A program made the position numbers and the translations under genes. The notes below the pieces were generated by a model. The model worked only from the letters and a program-made list of their open reading frames with translations. It had not been told where the DNA came from and ran no database searches. 64,000 nucleotides of DNA from Proteus terrae subsp. cibarius. GTDB taxonomy: Bacteria; Pseudomonadota; Gammaproteobacteria; Enterobacterales; Enterobacteriaceae. The stretch spans positions 1,674,001 through 1,738,000 of the forward strand of contig NZ_CP047349.1 in the NCBI RefSeq assembly GCF_011045835.1. Direction: 5' to 3'. Of this stretch, positions 34,891 to 44,388 are shown piece by piece. The number at the start of each line of letters is the position of its first letter. The first letter of the stretch is position 1.

Positions 34891-36246
34891 TTAGCTTAGC
34901 TGTAATTGTGCAAATACCTGATTCAGGCGTTGTATATCTTTTATGCCAGGAGCCGATTCTACTCCAGAGTTAAAATCAAGCCCGATACAGCCTGTTTTAA
35001 CCGCATCTAAACAGTTTTCACTGTTAAGACCACCTGCAAGTAATGCTTTTTCACGTAATGTATTAGGAATTTTTTGCCAATTAAATGTTGTTCCTGTGCC
35101 ACCTGTTCCGTTATCAAGTACATATTTATTAACGAGTGCAACGGGGTGAATATCAGTATGGTTTGCCATATTTATCGCTTGCCAAATTTCACAATTAGGT
35201 TGGATTTTCTGGTGAAGTTGTTCAATAAATTGCGCATCTTCTTGTCCATGTAATTGAATGGCAGATAAATTAAGTTTTTCGGCATAGTCACAAATAAGCT
35301 CAATAGGTTGATTTTGAAACACGCCCACAAACGCTAAGGGAGCTTGTGCTATTAACTCTTTCGCTTGTGACAACGTCACCTTACGCGGGGATTTTTCTGC
35401 GAAAATCAACCCTGCATAATAAGCACCTGCTTGATAAACCGCTTTTACATCTTGTGTACGAGTTAACCCGCACACTTTATGCTTTCCCAAAACGAGTGCT
35501 CTCACTGCTTGGTCGATATTGTCTTGTGACATTAAAGCACTGCCTACCAGAAAACCATTAGCATATTGGCTTAGCTCTTGAACTTGCTGGTGGGTATGAA
35601 TACCTGACTCACTGATCACGATTGAATCTTTGGGCAATCCTTGGCTTAACTGCTGGGTACGAGCTAAATCGATAGAGAGATCACGCAAATCACGATTGTT
35701 AATACCGATGACTTTGGCATTAAGATTGATGGCACGCTGACGCTCTTCTTCTGTGCTTACTTCGGTTAATACACCCATATTTAATTGATGAGCAACGGCT
35801 GATAGCGCACGATATTGCTCATCATCTAAGACAGAAAGCATTAATAAAATGGCATCTGCTTGATAAAAACGCGCTAAATAGATTTGGTATTCATCAATAA
35901 TAAAGTCTTTACATAAAACGGGTTGATGAACTGCTTGGCTGACTTGACGTAAATAATCAAAGCTCCCTTGGAAATACTTTTCATCAGTTAATACAGAAAT
36001 GGCAGCTGCATAAGGCTGATAAATTTTTGCAATCGTCGCAGGATCAAAATCAGCACGAATTAAACCTTTTGAGGGTGATGCTTTTTTACACTCTAAAATA
36101 AAAACAGTATTAGGCTGAGTTAATGCCTGATAAAACGAACGTGTTGATGGCACTATTTGTTGCACAAATTCTGATAATGGTTGGTTTGTTTTACGTGCAA
36201 TCAGATATTCAGCTTTATCTTTTACAATGGCGTTTAATACAGTCAT
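34891..36246 (-). CDS. trpC: TrpC(F), fused indole-glycerol-phosphate synthase / phosphoribosylanthranilate isomerase
   Basis: Bifunctional two-barrel enzyme, 451 aa (E. coli 453). N-terminal IGPS domain (about 1-255) with FILECKKASPSKGLIR and ESGIHTHQQV; C-terminal PRAI domain (about 256-451) with KVCGLTR and the catalytic cysteine, and DFNSGVESAPGIKD phosphate site. Starts 4 bp after trpD. The trpC-trpF fusion is typical of enteric bacteria. Confidence 0.97.
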   Translation of the reverse strand: MTVLNAIVKDKAEYLIARKTNQPLSEFVQQIVPSTRSFYQALTQPNTVFILECKKASPSKGLIRADFDPATIAKIYQPYAAAISVLTDEKYFQGSFDYLRQVSQAVHQPVLCKDFIIDEYQIYLARFYQADAILLMLSVLDDEQYRALSAVAHQLNMGVLTEVSTEEERQRAINLNAKVIGINNRDLRDLSIDLARTQQLSQGLPKDSIVISESGIHTHQQVQELSQYANGFLVGSALMSQDNIDQAVRALVLGKHKVCGLTRTQDVKAVYQAGAYYAGLIFAEKSPRKVTLSQAKELIAQAPLAFVGVFQNQPIELICDYAEKLNLSAIQLHGQEDAQFIEQLHQKIQPNCEIWQAINMANHTDIHPVALVNKYVLDNGTGGTGTTFNWQKIPNTLREKALLAGGLNSENCLDAVKTGCIGLDFNSGVESAPGIKDIQRLNQVFAQLQLS

Positions 36247-36250
36247 GCTC

Positions 36251-37249
36251 TTATCCTCTTGTTGCTAATGCAGTGACACGATTTATTGCTTTACCGCTAT
36301 AAATGGCGTGCATAGCAACTTCAGTATTCATTTTTAAATCCTCTTGCCCATGTAAACGCATTAATAAAGCGACATTAGCTGCGACAGATTCGGTATGTGC
36401 TCTTTTTCCTTCACCTTGTAGTAAATCTGCTAATAATTGACGGTTTACTTCAGGTGTACCACCTTCTAGATCAGTAATGGCACAAGGGCGAAGACCAAAA
36501 TCACTTGGTGTGAGTTCATAACGTGTAATTTCACCATTACGTAATTCAGCGACTTGAGTAGGCGCATGTAATGAAACTTCATCCATTCCGCCACTGTGAA
36601 CAACGGCAGCACGCTCATAACCTAAAACTTTTAACGTATCTGCGATAGGCATCAATAACTCTGGGCTATATACACCAATTAATGCTAATGGTGGGCGAGC
36701 AGGGTTAATTAAAGGGCCTAATACATTAAATAATGTGCGTGTTTTCAGTTGTTGGCGAACAGGTGCGGCAAAACGAAAACCACTGTGATATTGAGGTGCA
36801 AATAAAAAGCATAGACCCACTTCATCCAATAATTGGCGTGCATCATCAGCACTTCTGTCTAAAGGGATACCAAAAGCCGCTAATAAATCAGAAGAGCCGG
36901 AGCGACTAGATACGCTACGATTACCGTGTTTCGCCACTTTGATACCGACTTCAGCCGCAACAAATGCGCTTGCTGTTGAAATATTAATACTATTGGCACC
37001 ATCTCCCCCAGTACCGACAATATCGCAAAAAGTGTAATCAGGGCGAGGAAAAGGTTGTGCATTTTCAAGTAATGCCCGCGCTGCGCCAGCGATTTCTTGA
37101 GGATGTTCACCGCGCATTTTCATGCTGATCAAAACTGCCGCTAATTGTGATTCCGTTAACTCGCCACGAATAATGGCGCTAAACAGTGTTTGACTTTCTT
37201 CTAATGTTAACTGTTGTGCGCTAAATAATTTATTGAAGATAGTTTCCAT
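36251..37249 (-). CDS. trpD: TrpD, anthranilate phosphoribosyltransferase (stand-alone)
   Basis: Transfers phosphoribosyl from PRPP to anthranilate; 332 aa. [20 protein letters not shown] is the PRPP-binding signature; [17 protein letters not shown] and [14 protein letters not shown] are family motifs. The protein is equivalent to the C-terminal half of the fused E. coli TrpGD; here a stop and a new ATG one base downstream separate it from trpG. Four bases to trpC. Confidence 0.97.
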   Translation of the reverse strand: METIFNKLFSAQQLTLEESQTLFSAIIRGELTESQLAAVLISMKMRGEHPQEIAGAARALLENAQPFPRPDYTFCDIVGTGGDGANSINISTASAFVAAEVGIKVAKHGNRSVSSRSGSSDLLAAFGIPLDRSADDARQLLDEVGLCFLFAPQYHSGFRFAAPVRQQLKTRTLFNVLGPLINPARPPLALIGVYSPELLMPIADTLKVLGYERAAVVHSGGMDEVSLHAPTQVAELRNGEITRYELTPSDFGLRPCAITDLEGGTPEVNRQLLADLLQGEGKRAHTESVAANVALLMRLHGQEDLKMNTEVAMHAIYSGKAINRVTALATRG

Positions 37250-37250
37250 T

Positions 37251-37844
37251 TTATGCGTCTCCTTTAGGAGTTAATGCCCATGCGATTGTTTGTTCTAAAA
37301 GTTGTGCGCCTTTTGTGGTTAAAATTGATTCTGGGTGAAACTGAAAACCACAAGTTTTATGTTGACGGTGACGCACCGCCATAACAGTGTTATCGCACCA
37401 CGCATTAATAATGAGCTGTTCTGGAACTTGTTCTCCTGAAAGCGAATGGTAACGAGCTACGGGTAAAGGGTTAGACAAATTCACAAACATTTCGCTGTTA
37501 TCGTGCTCAGCTAATGTCGCTTTGCCGTGTAAGATCTCTCCACATGAAGAAACTTTGCCGCCGTAAGCCTCAATAATGGCTTGATGACCTAAGCAAATTC
37601 CAATCACAGGTAATGTGCCTAATACACGTTTTAACAGTTCAGGCATACAACCTGCTTGTGAAGGTGTTCCTGGACCAGGAGATAACAATAAGATCGGGTT
37701 ATCAAGCTCACGTAGCTTTTGTTCAATAAAATCGGCTGTGACGCTATTGCGATAAATCACAACGTTATTGCCAAGGCTACGTAATTGATCGACAAGGTTA
37801 TAAGTAAATGAGTCGATGTTATCGAGCAGTAAGATAGTCGCCAT
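37251..37844 (-). CDS. trpG: TrpG, anthranilate synthase glutamine amidotransferase (stand-alone)
   Basis: Glutaminase subunit supplying ammonia to TrpE; 197 aa. Catalytic triad region GICLGHQAI (cysteine nucleophile) and FHPESILT (His/Glu) are present; the start [17 protein letters not shown] matches E. coli. I chose the ATG at 37844, which overlaps the trpE stop as TAATG and implies coupling of equimolar subunits. The gene ends with its own stop, one base before the trpD ATG, unlike the fused trpGD of E. coli. Confidence 0.97.
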   Translation of the reverse strand: MATILLLDNIDSFTYNLVDQLRSLGNNVVIYRNSVTADFIEQKLRELDNPILLLSPGPGTPSQAGCMPELLKRVLGTLPVIGICLGHQAIIEAYGGKVSSCGEILHGKATLAEHDNSEMFVNLSNPLPVARYHSLSGEQVPEQLIINAWCDNTVMAVRHRQHKTCGFQFHPESILTTKGAQLLEQTIAWALTPKGDA

Positions 37845-39421
37845 TAGCAAGCCTCCTGCTGTTGTGTATCAGTATGAGCTTGTAAAATAGCGTTGATTAC
37901 CGCTTGTGATTTATTACGTGTTTCTTCAGCTTCCATTTGAGGGTCTGAATCAAGCACAATTCCAGCACCAACTTGAATAGTTGCAATATTATTTTCAACA
38001 TAAGCAGAGCGAATAACTATGCAAGTATCAAAATCACCTGCACCAGTAAAATAGCCGATGGCGCCACCGTAACTACCACGTTTTGTTTTTTCATAACGAG
38101 CAATTAATTGCATTGCACTAACTTTTGGTGCACCTGACAACGTTCCCATATTCATACATGCTTGATAAGCATGGAAAATATCAAAGTCATCACGTAGTTT
38201 GCCTACGACCCTTGAAACTAAGTGCATTACAAAAGCGTAACGGTCAACTTTTGTTAATTCTGCGACATAACGGCTACCTGCTTGGCAAATACGTGCCAAA
38301 TCATTACGCGCTAAATCGACTAACATTAAATGCTCAGAAAGCTCTTTCGTATCAGTGCGCATTTCAAGTTCAATTCGACTGTCTAAATCTGTATTAATCG
38401 AACCATCTGCATTACGTCCTCTTGGGCGAGTTCCTGCAATTGGGTAGATTTCAATTTGTCGATCGCTTGTTTGATATTTCAATGCACTTTCTGGTGATGC
38501 ACCAAATACTGTGAATAAGGCATCTTGCATATAGAACAAATAAGGGCTTGGATTTTTCTCTTTCAACACTTGATAAGCGGCAAGTGGTGAAGGGCATGCA
38601 ACTTGAAAGCGACGTGATGGAACAACTTGGAAAATATCACCACGACGAATATAGGTTTTCATTGCTTCAACGATATCGCCATAACCTTTATCATCCATAT
38701 TGTCTTGTATTGTTGATTCTGCTGCTGTTAAAGCACGGCGAATAGGATGCTTTAATGGTTGCTTGGCCAGTGAAATTAATTCGGTTTGTCGCGAAGTGAG
38801 GCGTTGACACTCGGTTTTATCATCAGTAAAAGCAATAGAAATTAACTGACTATCTTTATTCTGATGATCAATCACAATTAATTGTTCTGCTAAGTAAAAG
38901 CAGTAGTCAGGGCATGAAAAAATGGTGTCTAATTCAGGAATAGGTTCAAATCCACTGACTAAATCGTAAGCAAATAAACCACCAACAAAAATAGCATTAG
39001 CATCTTTAGTGTCTTTATTAGCAAGAAAGAAGCGTAAAGCATCAAATACGCTGGCTGATTTTAATTTGCTTTCTTCATCAATATTTTGTGCAGGTGCTGA
39101 AAAGGTAAAAACACACTGTTTATCGCTCTCTTGTGTTAAGAAAGCTTTTTCTTTTAGTGCGATTTTTAATGCAGGTAATAAAGCTTGTCCATTAACGCTT
39201 AATGCATCAATAGTGACTTGATTTTTTACTGCACTGATACGTAATGCGCTATCAACAATTAACAAACTTTTTAAGTTTGCTTTCGTGTCAACTTGTGCAG
39301 ATTCTAACAACAGTGTGTGATGTTTGTTTTCACATAATGTATTGAAAAGTAAAGCTGGTTCGCTGTGGTAAGGCAGTGGCGTTGCCTTGGTGTTAAATGA
39401 GAATGCAAGTGATGTATTCAT
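37844..39421 (-). CDS. trpE: TrpE, anthranilate synthase component I
   Basis: Forms anthranilate from chorismate with TrpG; first enzyme of the pathway, feedback-inhibited by tryptophan; 525 aa (E. coli 520). The LLES inhibition motif ([13 protein letters not shown]) is at about residue 37. Chorismate-site motifs [20 protein letters not shown] and [20 protein letters not shown] are present. First structural gene after the leader; stop overlaps trpG. Confidence 0.98.
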   Translation of the reverse strand: MNTSLAFSFNTKATPLPYHSEPALLFNTLCENKHHTLLLESAQVDTKANLKSLLIVDSALRISAVKNQVTIDALSVNGQALLPALKIALKEKAFLTQESDKQCVFTFSAPAQNIDEESKLKSASVFDALRFFLANKDTKDANAIFVGGLFAYDLVSGFEPIPELDTIFSCPDYCFYLAEQLIVIDHQNKDSQLISIAFTDDKTECQRLTSRQTELISLAKQPLKHPIRRALTAAESTIQDNMDDKGYGDIVEAMKTYIRRGDIFQVVPSRRFQVACPSPLAAYQVLKEKNPSPYLFYMQDALFTVFGASPESALKYQTSDRQIEIYPIAGTRPRGRNADGSINTDLDSRIELEMRTDTKELSEHLMLVDLARNDLARICQAGSRYVAELTKVDRYAFVMHLVSRVVGKLRDDFDIFHAYQACMNMGTLSGAPKVSAMQLIARYEKTKRGSYGGAIGYFTGAGDFDTCIVIRSAYVENNIATIQVGAGIVLDSDPQMEAEETRNKSQAVINAILQAHTDTQQQEAC

Positions 39422-39463
39422 TATTATCGCTCTATATTATTTTTTACTAACCATTTTTAATGC

Positions 39464-39491
39464 ATAAAAAAACCCGCGTAGGCGGGTTTTA
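39464..39491 (-). terminator. trp attenuator terminator
   Basis: On the minus strand, stem AAACCCGCC / GCGGGTTT with a 3-base TAC loop followed by seven T, between trpL and trpE. It is the intrinsic terminator used when tryptophan is plentiful. Confidence 0.92.
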
Positions 39492-39516
39492 GATATCACT
39501 GACGTAAAGCCGGAGA

Positions 39517-39579
39517 TCAAACCGCCCATAAAAGAGTATTGCGCCACCAAAGAGCGATAAGACGTTGATTGATATTCAT
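39517..39579 (-). CDS. trpL: TrpL, trp operon leader peptide
   Basis: Twenty-codon leader peptide MNINQRLIALWWRNTLLWAV, preceded by GGAG at seven bases and followed by TGA. It holds adjacent tryptophans 11-12 and a third at 18; E. coli TrpL is 14 aa with one WW pair. Translation stalls at the UGG pair when charged tRNA-Trp is scarce, letting the antiterminator form instead of the attenuator at 39464-39491. Too short for normal ORF calling, but position, RBS and WW make it convincing. Confidence 0.92.
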   Translation of the reverse strand: MNINQRLIALWWRNTLLWAV

Positions 39580-39634
39580 AAGATCTCCTTACAGCTAACG
39601 ACAGATAATAAGTTAATAGACTAGCTCGTGTTGT

Positions 39635-39668
39635 GTACTAGTAAACTGGATTGCGTTGGGTTCGTCAA
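39635..39668 (-). promoter_or_regulatory. trp promoter and TrpR operator
   Basis: On the minus strand: -35 TTGACG (39663-39668), 17-bp spacer, -10 TTTACT (39640-39645). The operator GTACTAGTAAACTGG (plus-strand 39635-39649) overlaps the -10 and keeps the core AGTTNACTAGTAC of the E. coli trp operator. Tryptophan-bound TrpR would block the promoter. Confidence 0.85.
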
Positions 39669-39727
39669 GTACTTTATGGCATACTCTTTAAAAATTATTA
39701 TCTTGCTAAGGTAAAAAGGGAGAAGCA

Positions 39728-40588
39728 ATGACAGAAGTGCTATCTGATTTAAGAGTGATTTATGATTTGCACAGCCACACTACCGCGTCAGATGGCGAGC
39801 TTTCACCAGAAGAATTGGTTGATAGAGCGATAGAGCGTCAAATTAATGTCTTAGCGATTACCGATCACGATACAACGGCGGCGATTACTCCTGCTAATGA
39901 TTATATTGCAGAAAAAAATCTGCCTCTTACCCTGATATCAGGTGTCGAAATATCGACTTTGTGGGAGAATATAGAAATCCATATTGTTGGATTGAATATT
40001 GATATCAACCACAACGTAATCAAGGCACTTCTTTTGTCACAAAGTCAATGTCGCGAAACTCGAGCGATAATGATTGGTGAGAGATTAGAAAAAGCAGGTA
40101 TTGTAAATGCATTTGAAGGGGCAAAAGCCTTAGCGCATGGTGGACAAGTGACAAGAGGACATTTTGCCCGTTTTCTCGTGAATGAAGGGCATGTTGCCTC
40201 GGTTAATAAAGTGTTTAAACGTTATTTAGCGAAAGGTAAAACCGGTTATGTACCACCACAATGGTGTTCAATCGGTGACGCTGTCACGGCAATTCATGAA
40301 GCTGGTGGTGTTGCAGTATTAGCGCACCCGGGACGATATGGTCTATCCTCTAAATGGTTAAAACGATTAACGCTTTATTTTAAACAACTCGGTGGTGATG
40401 CAATCGAAGTGGCACAATGCCAACAACCACCACAAGAACGGGAACAACACGCAGCATTAGCACAACTTTATGGGTTAAAAGCTTCGTTAGGTTCTGACTT
40501 TCATCGCCCTTGCTCGTGGATAGAATTGGGGCGTAATTTATGGTTACCCAGTGGCGTCGAACCCGTTTGGTCGCTATGGCAAGAGTAA
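39728..40588 (+). CDS. rnm: Rnm (TrpH/YciV), PHP-domain 5'-3' exoribonuclease AM
   Basis: Cytosolic PHP-domain phosphoesterase, 286 aa (E. coli 293), a 5'-3' exonuclease maturing 5S and other rRNA ends and acting on 3',5'-bisphosphonucleotides. Metal-binding motifs DLHSHTTASDGELSPEEL, ITDHDTT, HPGRYG and GSDFHRP are all visible. It is divergent from the trp operon and 24 bp upstream of yciO, as in E. coli. Confidence 0.95.
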   Translation: MTEVLSDLRVIYDLHSHTTASDGELSPEELVDRAIERQINVLAITDHDTTAAITPANDYIAEKNLPLTLISGVEISTLWENIEIHIVGLNIDINHNVIKALLLSQSQCRETRAIMIGERLEKAGIVNAFEGAKALAHGGQVTRGHFARFLVNEGHVASVNKVFKRYLAKGKTGYVPPQWCSIGDAVTAIHEAGGVAVLAHPGRYGLSSKWLKRLTLYFKQLGGDAIEVAQCQQPPQEREQHAALAQLYGLKASLGSDFHRPCSWIELGRNLWLPSGVEPVWSLWQE

Positions 40589-40612
40589 CATTAGAAATTC
40601 GTTGAGGGATGT

Positions 40613-41233
40613 ATGAGCCAACTTTTTTATATTCACCCTGATAATCCGCAGGCTCGTTTAATTGAACAAAGTGCTGATATTTTACGCAAAGGCGGTGTGG
40701 TGATTTATCCAACAGACTCTGGCTATGCTATAGGCTGTTGTTTAGAAAATAAAGATGCAATGACGCGAATTTGTCGTATTCGCCAATTAGATAAAAACCA
40801 CAATTTTACACTGATGTGCCGTGATTTGTCCGAAATCGCTAACTACGCTTATGTTGATAATGTGGTGTTTCGCTTAATAAAAAATAATACCCCAGGTAAT
40901 TACACCTTTATCTTAAAAGCAACTAAAGATGTACCAAAGCGTTTGATGAATGATAAGCGTAAAACCATAGGGTTGCGTGTTCCTTCTAACCCAATTGCAC
41001 TGGCATTGTTAGAAAACATTGGTGAGCCATTAATGTCAACAAGCCTGATTTTACCGGGCAATGATTTTGCGGAATCTGATCCGGAAGAAATCGAAGATTT
41101 ATTAAGTAAACAAGTTGATTTGGTGATCCACGGTGGTTATTTAGGACAAAAACCGACAACGGTCATTGATTTAACGGAAGATACCCCTGTTATCGTACGC
41201 GAAGGTACGGGTGATATTACGCCATTTCAGTAA
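40613..41233 (+). CDS. yciO: YciO, Sua5/YrdC/YwlC-family protein
   Basis: 206-aa cytosolic protein (E. coli 206) with the double-stranded-RNA-binding YrdC-like fold related to threonylcarbamoyl-AMP synthase, but a YciO subgroup whose role is unclear. KGGVVIYPTDSGYAIGC and the Lys-Arg-Thr motif KRKTIGLRVP are family signatures. Same strand and closely after rnm, so probably co-transcribed. Confidence 0.94.
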   Translation: MSQLFYIHPDNPQARLIEQSADILRKGGVVIYPTDSGYAIGCCLENKDAMTRICRIRQLDKNHNFTLMCRDLSEIANYAYVDNVVFRLIKNNTPGNYTFILKATKDVPKRLMNDKRKTIGLRVPSNPIALALLENIGEPLMSTSLILPGNDFAESDPEEIEDLLSKQVDLVIHGGYLGQKPTTVIDLTEDTPVIVREGTGDITPFQ

Positions 41234-41656
41234 GCAATTTGGTTGATTAAACTAATTTGGAAGTAAATAATTCAATAGCGAAGAAATTTATCACGAGATA
41301 AAGAGATAAAAGGTGAAGGGATCTATCGCTTGTGTTAAATTTATACATTGCGATAAAAATCACGGTGACTGTTTTTGATATCAGTTATACCAACGCGCAT
41401 TTTAAGCGCTAAGTACAGTAACTTGATAAGCAGACAAACGGTTAAGCTGTCACTATAGTTTTGCCAACATCGTTTTATCGGCACTATTTATTATCACAAT
41501 GTTGATGTGAAAAATCATCAACATTGTTCACTATTGAATCAATAAACCTGTGTTTATTTCTTATTTTAATAAACATGGGTTATTTTTATTTAATTGATTT
41601 TTAAAAATTAATTCTATTTTTATGACGCCTGTGAAGGCGACACATGAGGTTGTTTC
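41234..41656. other. yciO-rluB intergenic region with two dyads
   Basis: About 420 bp, long for this chromosome. It contains a perfect 12-bp inverted repeat with an 8-base loop (41496-41527, ACAATGTTGATG / CATCAACATTGT) and, 25 bp later, a second longer imperfect one near 41540-41590 (AATAAACCTGTGTTTATT and AATAAACATGGGTTATT). No gene recognised. A structured 5' untranslated region of rluB or an unlisted small RNA is possible; no clear promoter or T-run supports either. Confidence 0.5.
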
Positions 41657-42580
41657 ATGAGCGATAAATCGCAACGCACTGAAAAATTACAAAAAATCCT
41701 TGCTCGTTCTGGTCACGGTTCTCGCCGTGAAATTGAAGGTTATCTTCAAGAAGGACGTATCAGCATTGATGGTACAAAAGCGAAATTAGGTGATCGTATT
41801 GATGTCACCACTACAGCAAAAATCCGCTTAGATGGACGTATTCTAAATATTCGTGAAGCACAAAAAGATGTTTGTCGTGTGCTTGCTTATTACAAGCCTG
41901 AAGGTGAACTGTGTACTCGCAGTGATCCACAAGGTCGCCCGACTGTTTTCCAACGCCTTCCTCGCCTTAACAGTGCTCGCTGGATTGCAGTGGGTCGTCT
42001 TGATGTAAATACCAGTGGATTACTGTTATTTACAACAGATGGTGAATTAGCTAACCGTTTAATGCATCCTAGCCGCGAAGTTGAGCGTGAATACGCAGTA
42101 CGGGTTTTTGGTGAAATTGATGATGCCAAAATTCGTCAGTTAACTCGCGGTGTACAATTAGAAGATGGTCCAGCTTCATTCCGCTCTGTTTCTTATCGTG
42201 GCGGTGAAGGGATTAACCAATGGTATAACGTTTCTCTTACAGAAGGACGTAACCGTGAAGTTCGTCGTATGTGGGAAGCGGTTGGTGTACAAGTTAGTCG
42301 CCTTATTCGTGTTCGTTATGGTGATATTGATTTACCAAAAGGCTTACCACGTGGTGGTTGGGTTGAACTTGGATTAGATCAAATCAACTATTTACGTCAG
42401 TTAGTTGAATTAAACGACGAGACAGTAACAAAAGTTGCAGTAGAAAAAGATCAGCGTCGCATCAAAGCGAATCAGATCCGTCGTGCTGTTAAGCGTCATA
42501 CTAAGATTTCAGCACGCACTTCAACATCACCAGCTAAAAGAGCGTCAAGTCGTCGCCAGTCAGCAGGAAATAAAAAGTAA
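41657..42580 (+). CDS. rluB: RluB, 23S rRNA pseudouridine(2605) synthase
   Basis: Converts U2605 of 23S rRNA to pseudouridine; 307 aa (E. coli 291). N-terminal S4 domain (about 1-65, [21 protein letters not shown]), catalytic domain with [20 protein letters not shown] carrying the catalytic aspartate, and a basic C-terminal tail (about 260-307) that is longer than the E. coli one. ATG with TGAGGTTG upstream, terminator at 42629. Confidence 0.95.
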   Translation: MSDKSQRTEKLQKILARSGHGSRREIEGYLQEGRISIDGTKAKLGDRIDVTTTAKIRLDGRILNIREAQKDVCRVLAYYKPEGELCTRSDPQGRPTVFQRLPRLNSARWIAVGRLDVNTSGLLLFTTDGELANRLMHPSREVEREYAVRVFGEIDDAKIRQLTRGVQLEDGPASFRSVSYRGGEGINQWYNVSLTEGRNREVRRMWEAVGVQVSRLIRVRYGDIDLPKGLPRGGWVELGLDQINYLRQLVELNDETVTKVAVEKDQRRIKANQIRRAVKRHTKISARTSTSPAKRASSRRQSAGNKK

Positions 42581-42628
42581 TTAGCGAATAATTATTTATT
42601 ATTTTAAATTAAAATATCATCTTTCATA

Positions 42629-42665
42629 AAGAAGCACCCATTGAATAGGGAGCTTCTTTTTTTTG
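42629..42665 (+). terminator. Terminator of rluB
   Basis: Stem AAAGAAGC-CCC / GGG-GCTTCTTT with an 8-base loop and eight T. Confidence 0.85.
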
Positions 42666-42780
42666 ATAGCTTTCTTTTTTCCATAAATGAAACTATGATG
42701 CACGGATTAATGAGATGAGAAGTCATTTTTATTAAAATAATATTTTATTTGTATATTTTACGATAAGGTATACGCGATAT

Positions 42781-43728
42781 ATGCATCGTTCTTTTTATTT
42801 AACAACAATGTTATGTGCGACTACTCTTACTACGGGTTGTGAGCCAACGACTAATTCAAACTCACAGTCTGGCGTGTTTTATATTAGTAACAATAAAACA
42901 ACACCGTTAGTATTTCAAATAGATAATAATTCTTTTTGGCTTAATACCGGTGAAGTGAAAGAAATAAAATTAGAGAATGGAAAACATGTATTAGTTGATG
43001 CTGATGGAACGAAGAAAACCTTTATGATTTATCCCGGTAATCATGGCGGAATAATTAATCCATCTAGGGAAATCTACTATAGTTTTACTTCTATTTTTTC
43101 TCCTAAAGAAGGCAGTGAGCATTTGTACTTAACAATGCGTTCCATTTGGATTAATGGCCAGCTTGTGCATGGTGCTATTAATAGCTCTGATGCTATGTTT
43201 ATTGATAATAATGTTTTCCGCTGTGAAATCCCATTAAATGAACCTATCCCAACTTATTTACCTGATTGGAGTAATAAGGGAGTGGTAAATGTATTAACTA
43301 AGTGTTTTTCCCAATCTGAATTTCAAGATTTTATATCAAGAAAGCCATATGGTATTAATGTTTATGCAGGACGTAATTTATTAGAAGCCCATAAAGAAAA
43401 AGATAAATACAACTGGATAAATGATGAAAATACGCGAACAGATGATTTTATTCCAACATTGAGTCATATTGAATTTAATAATGGCGAAATGCTGAAAGAG
43501 GCTAAAAGTATTTATAAAATAACCAATTCCTATTTAGCTTCACGTGATCCGAATGAAAAGCAAAATTACTATAATGAATATCATTTTCATATAATGGCAA
43601 TGGCTATGGTTTATAATCAGCAAATACAGAATGATATATTCGATGATAGAGAAGCTTACTTTAAACTGATAAATGAAACAGGGCGTATATTTGGTGCTGG
43701 CATATTAAGTGAGCCAGCTTTAATATAA
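42781..43728 (+). CDS. Hypothetical lipoprotein, 315 aa
   Basis: Unrecognised, lineage-specific. Signal with lipobox LTTGC (cysteine 20) and glutamate at +2. The mature part is hydrophilic, rich in N, Y and I, with no clear repeats or known domain; about residues 30-85 look like a beta-rich module (GVFYISNNKTTPLVFQIDNN). AT-rich codons relative to rluB and btuR suggest separate history. It sits between rluB and the btuR-yciK pair, where E. coli has no gene. ATG start; ribosome site weak. Confidence 0.6.
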   Translation: MHRSFYLTTMLCATTLTTGCEPTTNSNSQSGVFYISNNKTTPLVFQIDNNSFWLNTGEVKEIKLENGKHVLVDADGTKKTFMIYPGNHGGIINPSREIYYSFTSIFSPKEGSEHLYLTMRSIWINGQLVHGAINSSDAMFIDNNVFRCEIPLNEPIPTYLPDWSNKGVVNVLTKCFSQSEFQDFISRKPYGINVYAGRNLLEAHKEKDKYNWINDENTRTDDFIPTLSHIEFNNGEMLKEAKSIYKITNSYLASRDPNEKQNYYNEYHFHIMAMAMVYNQQIQNDIFDDREAYFKLINETGRIFGAGILSEPALI

Positions 43729-43772
43729 ATAATTATTCATTTTTACATAAATGAAAAGGTGGTAAGAGATTA

Positions 43773-44363
43773 TTACCAATCTATGCCTTTTTGTGCTTTT
43801 ATCCCACTATCAAAAGCATGTTTAATAGGACGCATTTCTGTCACAGTATCTGCTAGATCGATTAATTTTCTATGACAGCCTCTTCCAGTGATAATGACAT
43901 TTTGATGAGAAGGGCGAGAGCTAATCGCTGAAATAACCTCATCTAATGGTAAATAGTTAAAACTAATCATATAGGTAATTTCATCGAGAATAACGAGATC
44001 GTATTCTGGGTTATTAAGCAGTTTGAGTGCATATTGCCATGTATTTAAACAGGCGGCTGTATCTGCACTTTTATCTTGCGTTTCCCAAGTAAATCCAGTT
44101 TCCATTACATAGAAAGGTACGCCAAATTGCTCCAGTAGGTTACGTTCACCGTTTTCCCAAGTTCCTTTAATAAATTGCACAACACCAACCTTTTTTTGAT
44201 GACCAACTGCGCGGGTTGCAGTACCCATAGCTGCGGTTGTTTTTCCTTTACCATTACCAGTAAAAATCATCACAATACCTTGTTCTCGTTGAGCTTGCTC
44301 AATTCGGGTATCTACTTTTTCTTTTAAACGTTGTTGGCGTTTTTGGTGTTGTGCATCATTCAT
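43773..44363 (-). CDS. btuR: BtuR/CobO, cob(I)yrinic acid a,c-diamide adenosyltransferase
   Basis: Attaches the adenosyl group to corrinoids (vitamin B12 salvage), cytosolic; 196 aa as in E. coli. P-loop FTGNGKGKTTAAMGTATRAV (about residues 36-54), VVQFIKGTWENGERNL, and VILDEITYMI are the family signatures. 25 bp after yciK and same strand, as in E. coli. Confidence 0.96.
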   Translation of the reverse strand: MNDAQHQKRQQRLKEKVDTRIEQAQREQGIVMIFTGNGKGKTTAAMGTATRAVGHQKKVGVVQFIKGTWENGERNLLEQFGVPFYVMETGFTWETQDKSADTAACLNTWQYALKLLNNPEYDLVILDEITYMISFNYLPLDEVISAISSRPSHQNVIITGRGCHRKLIDLADTVTEMRPIKHAFDSGIKAQKGIDW

Positions 44364-44388
44364 TGAACTACCTCGAGCTTAGATTACG

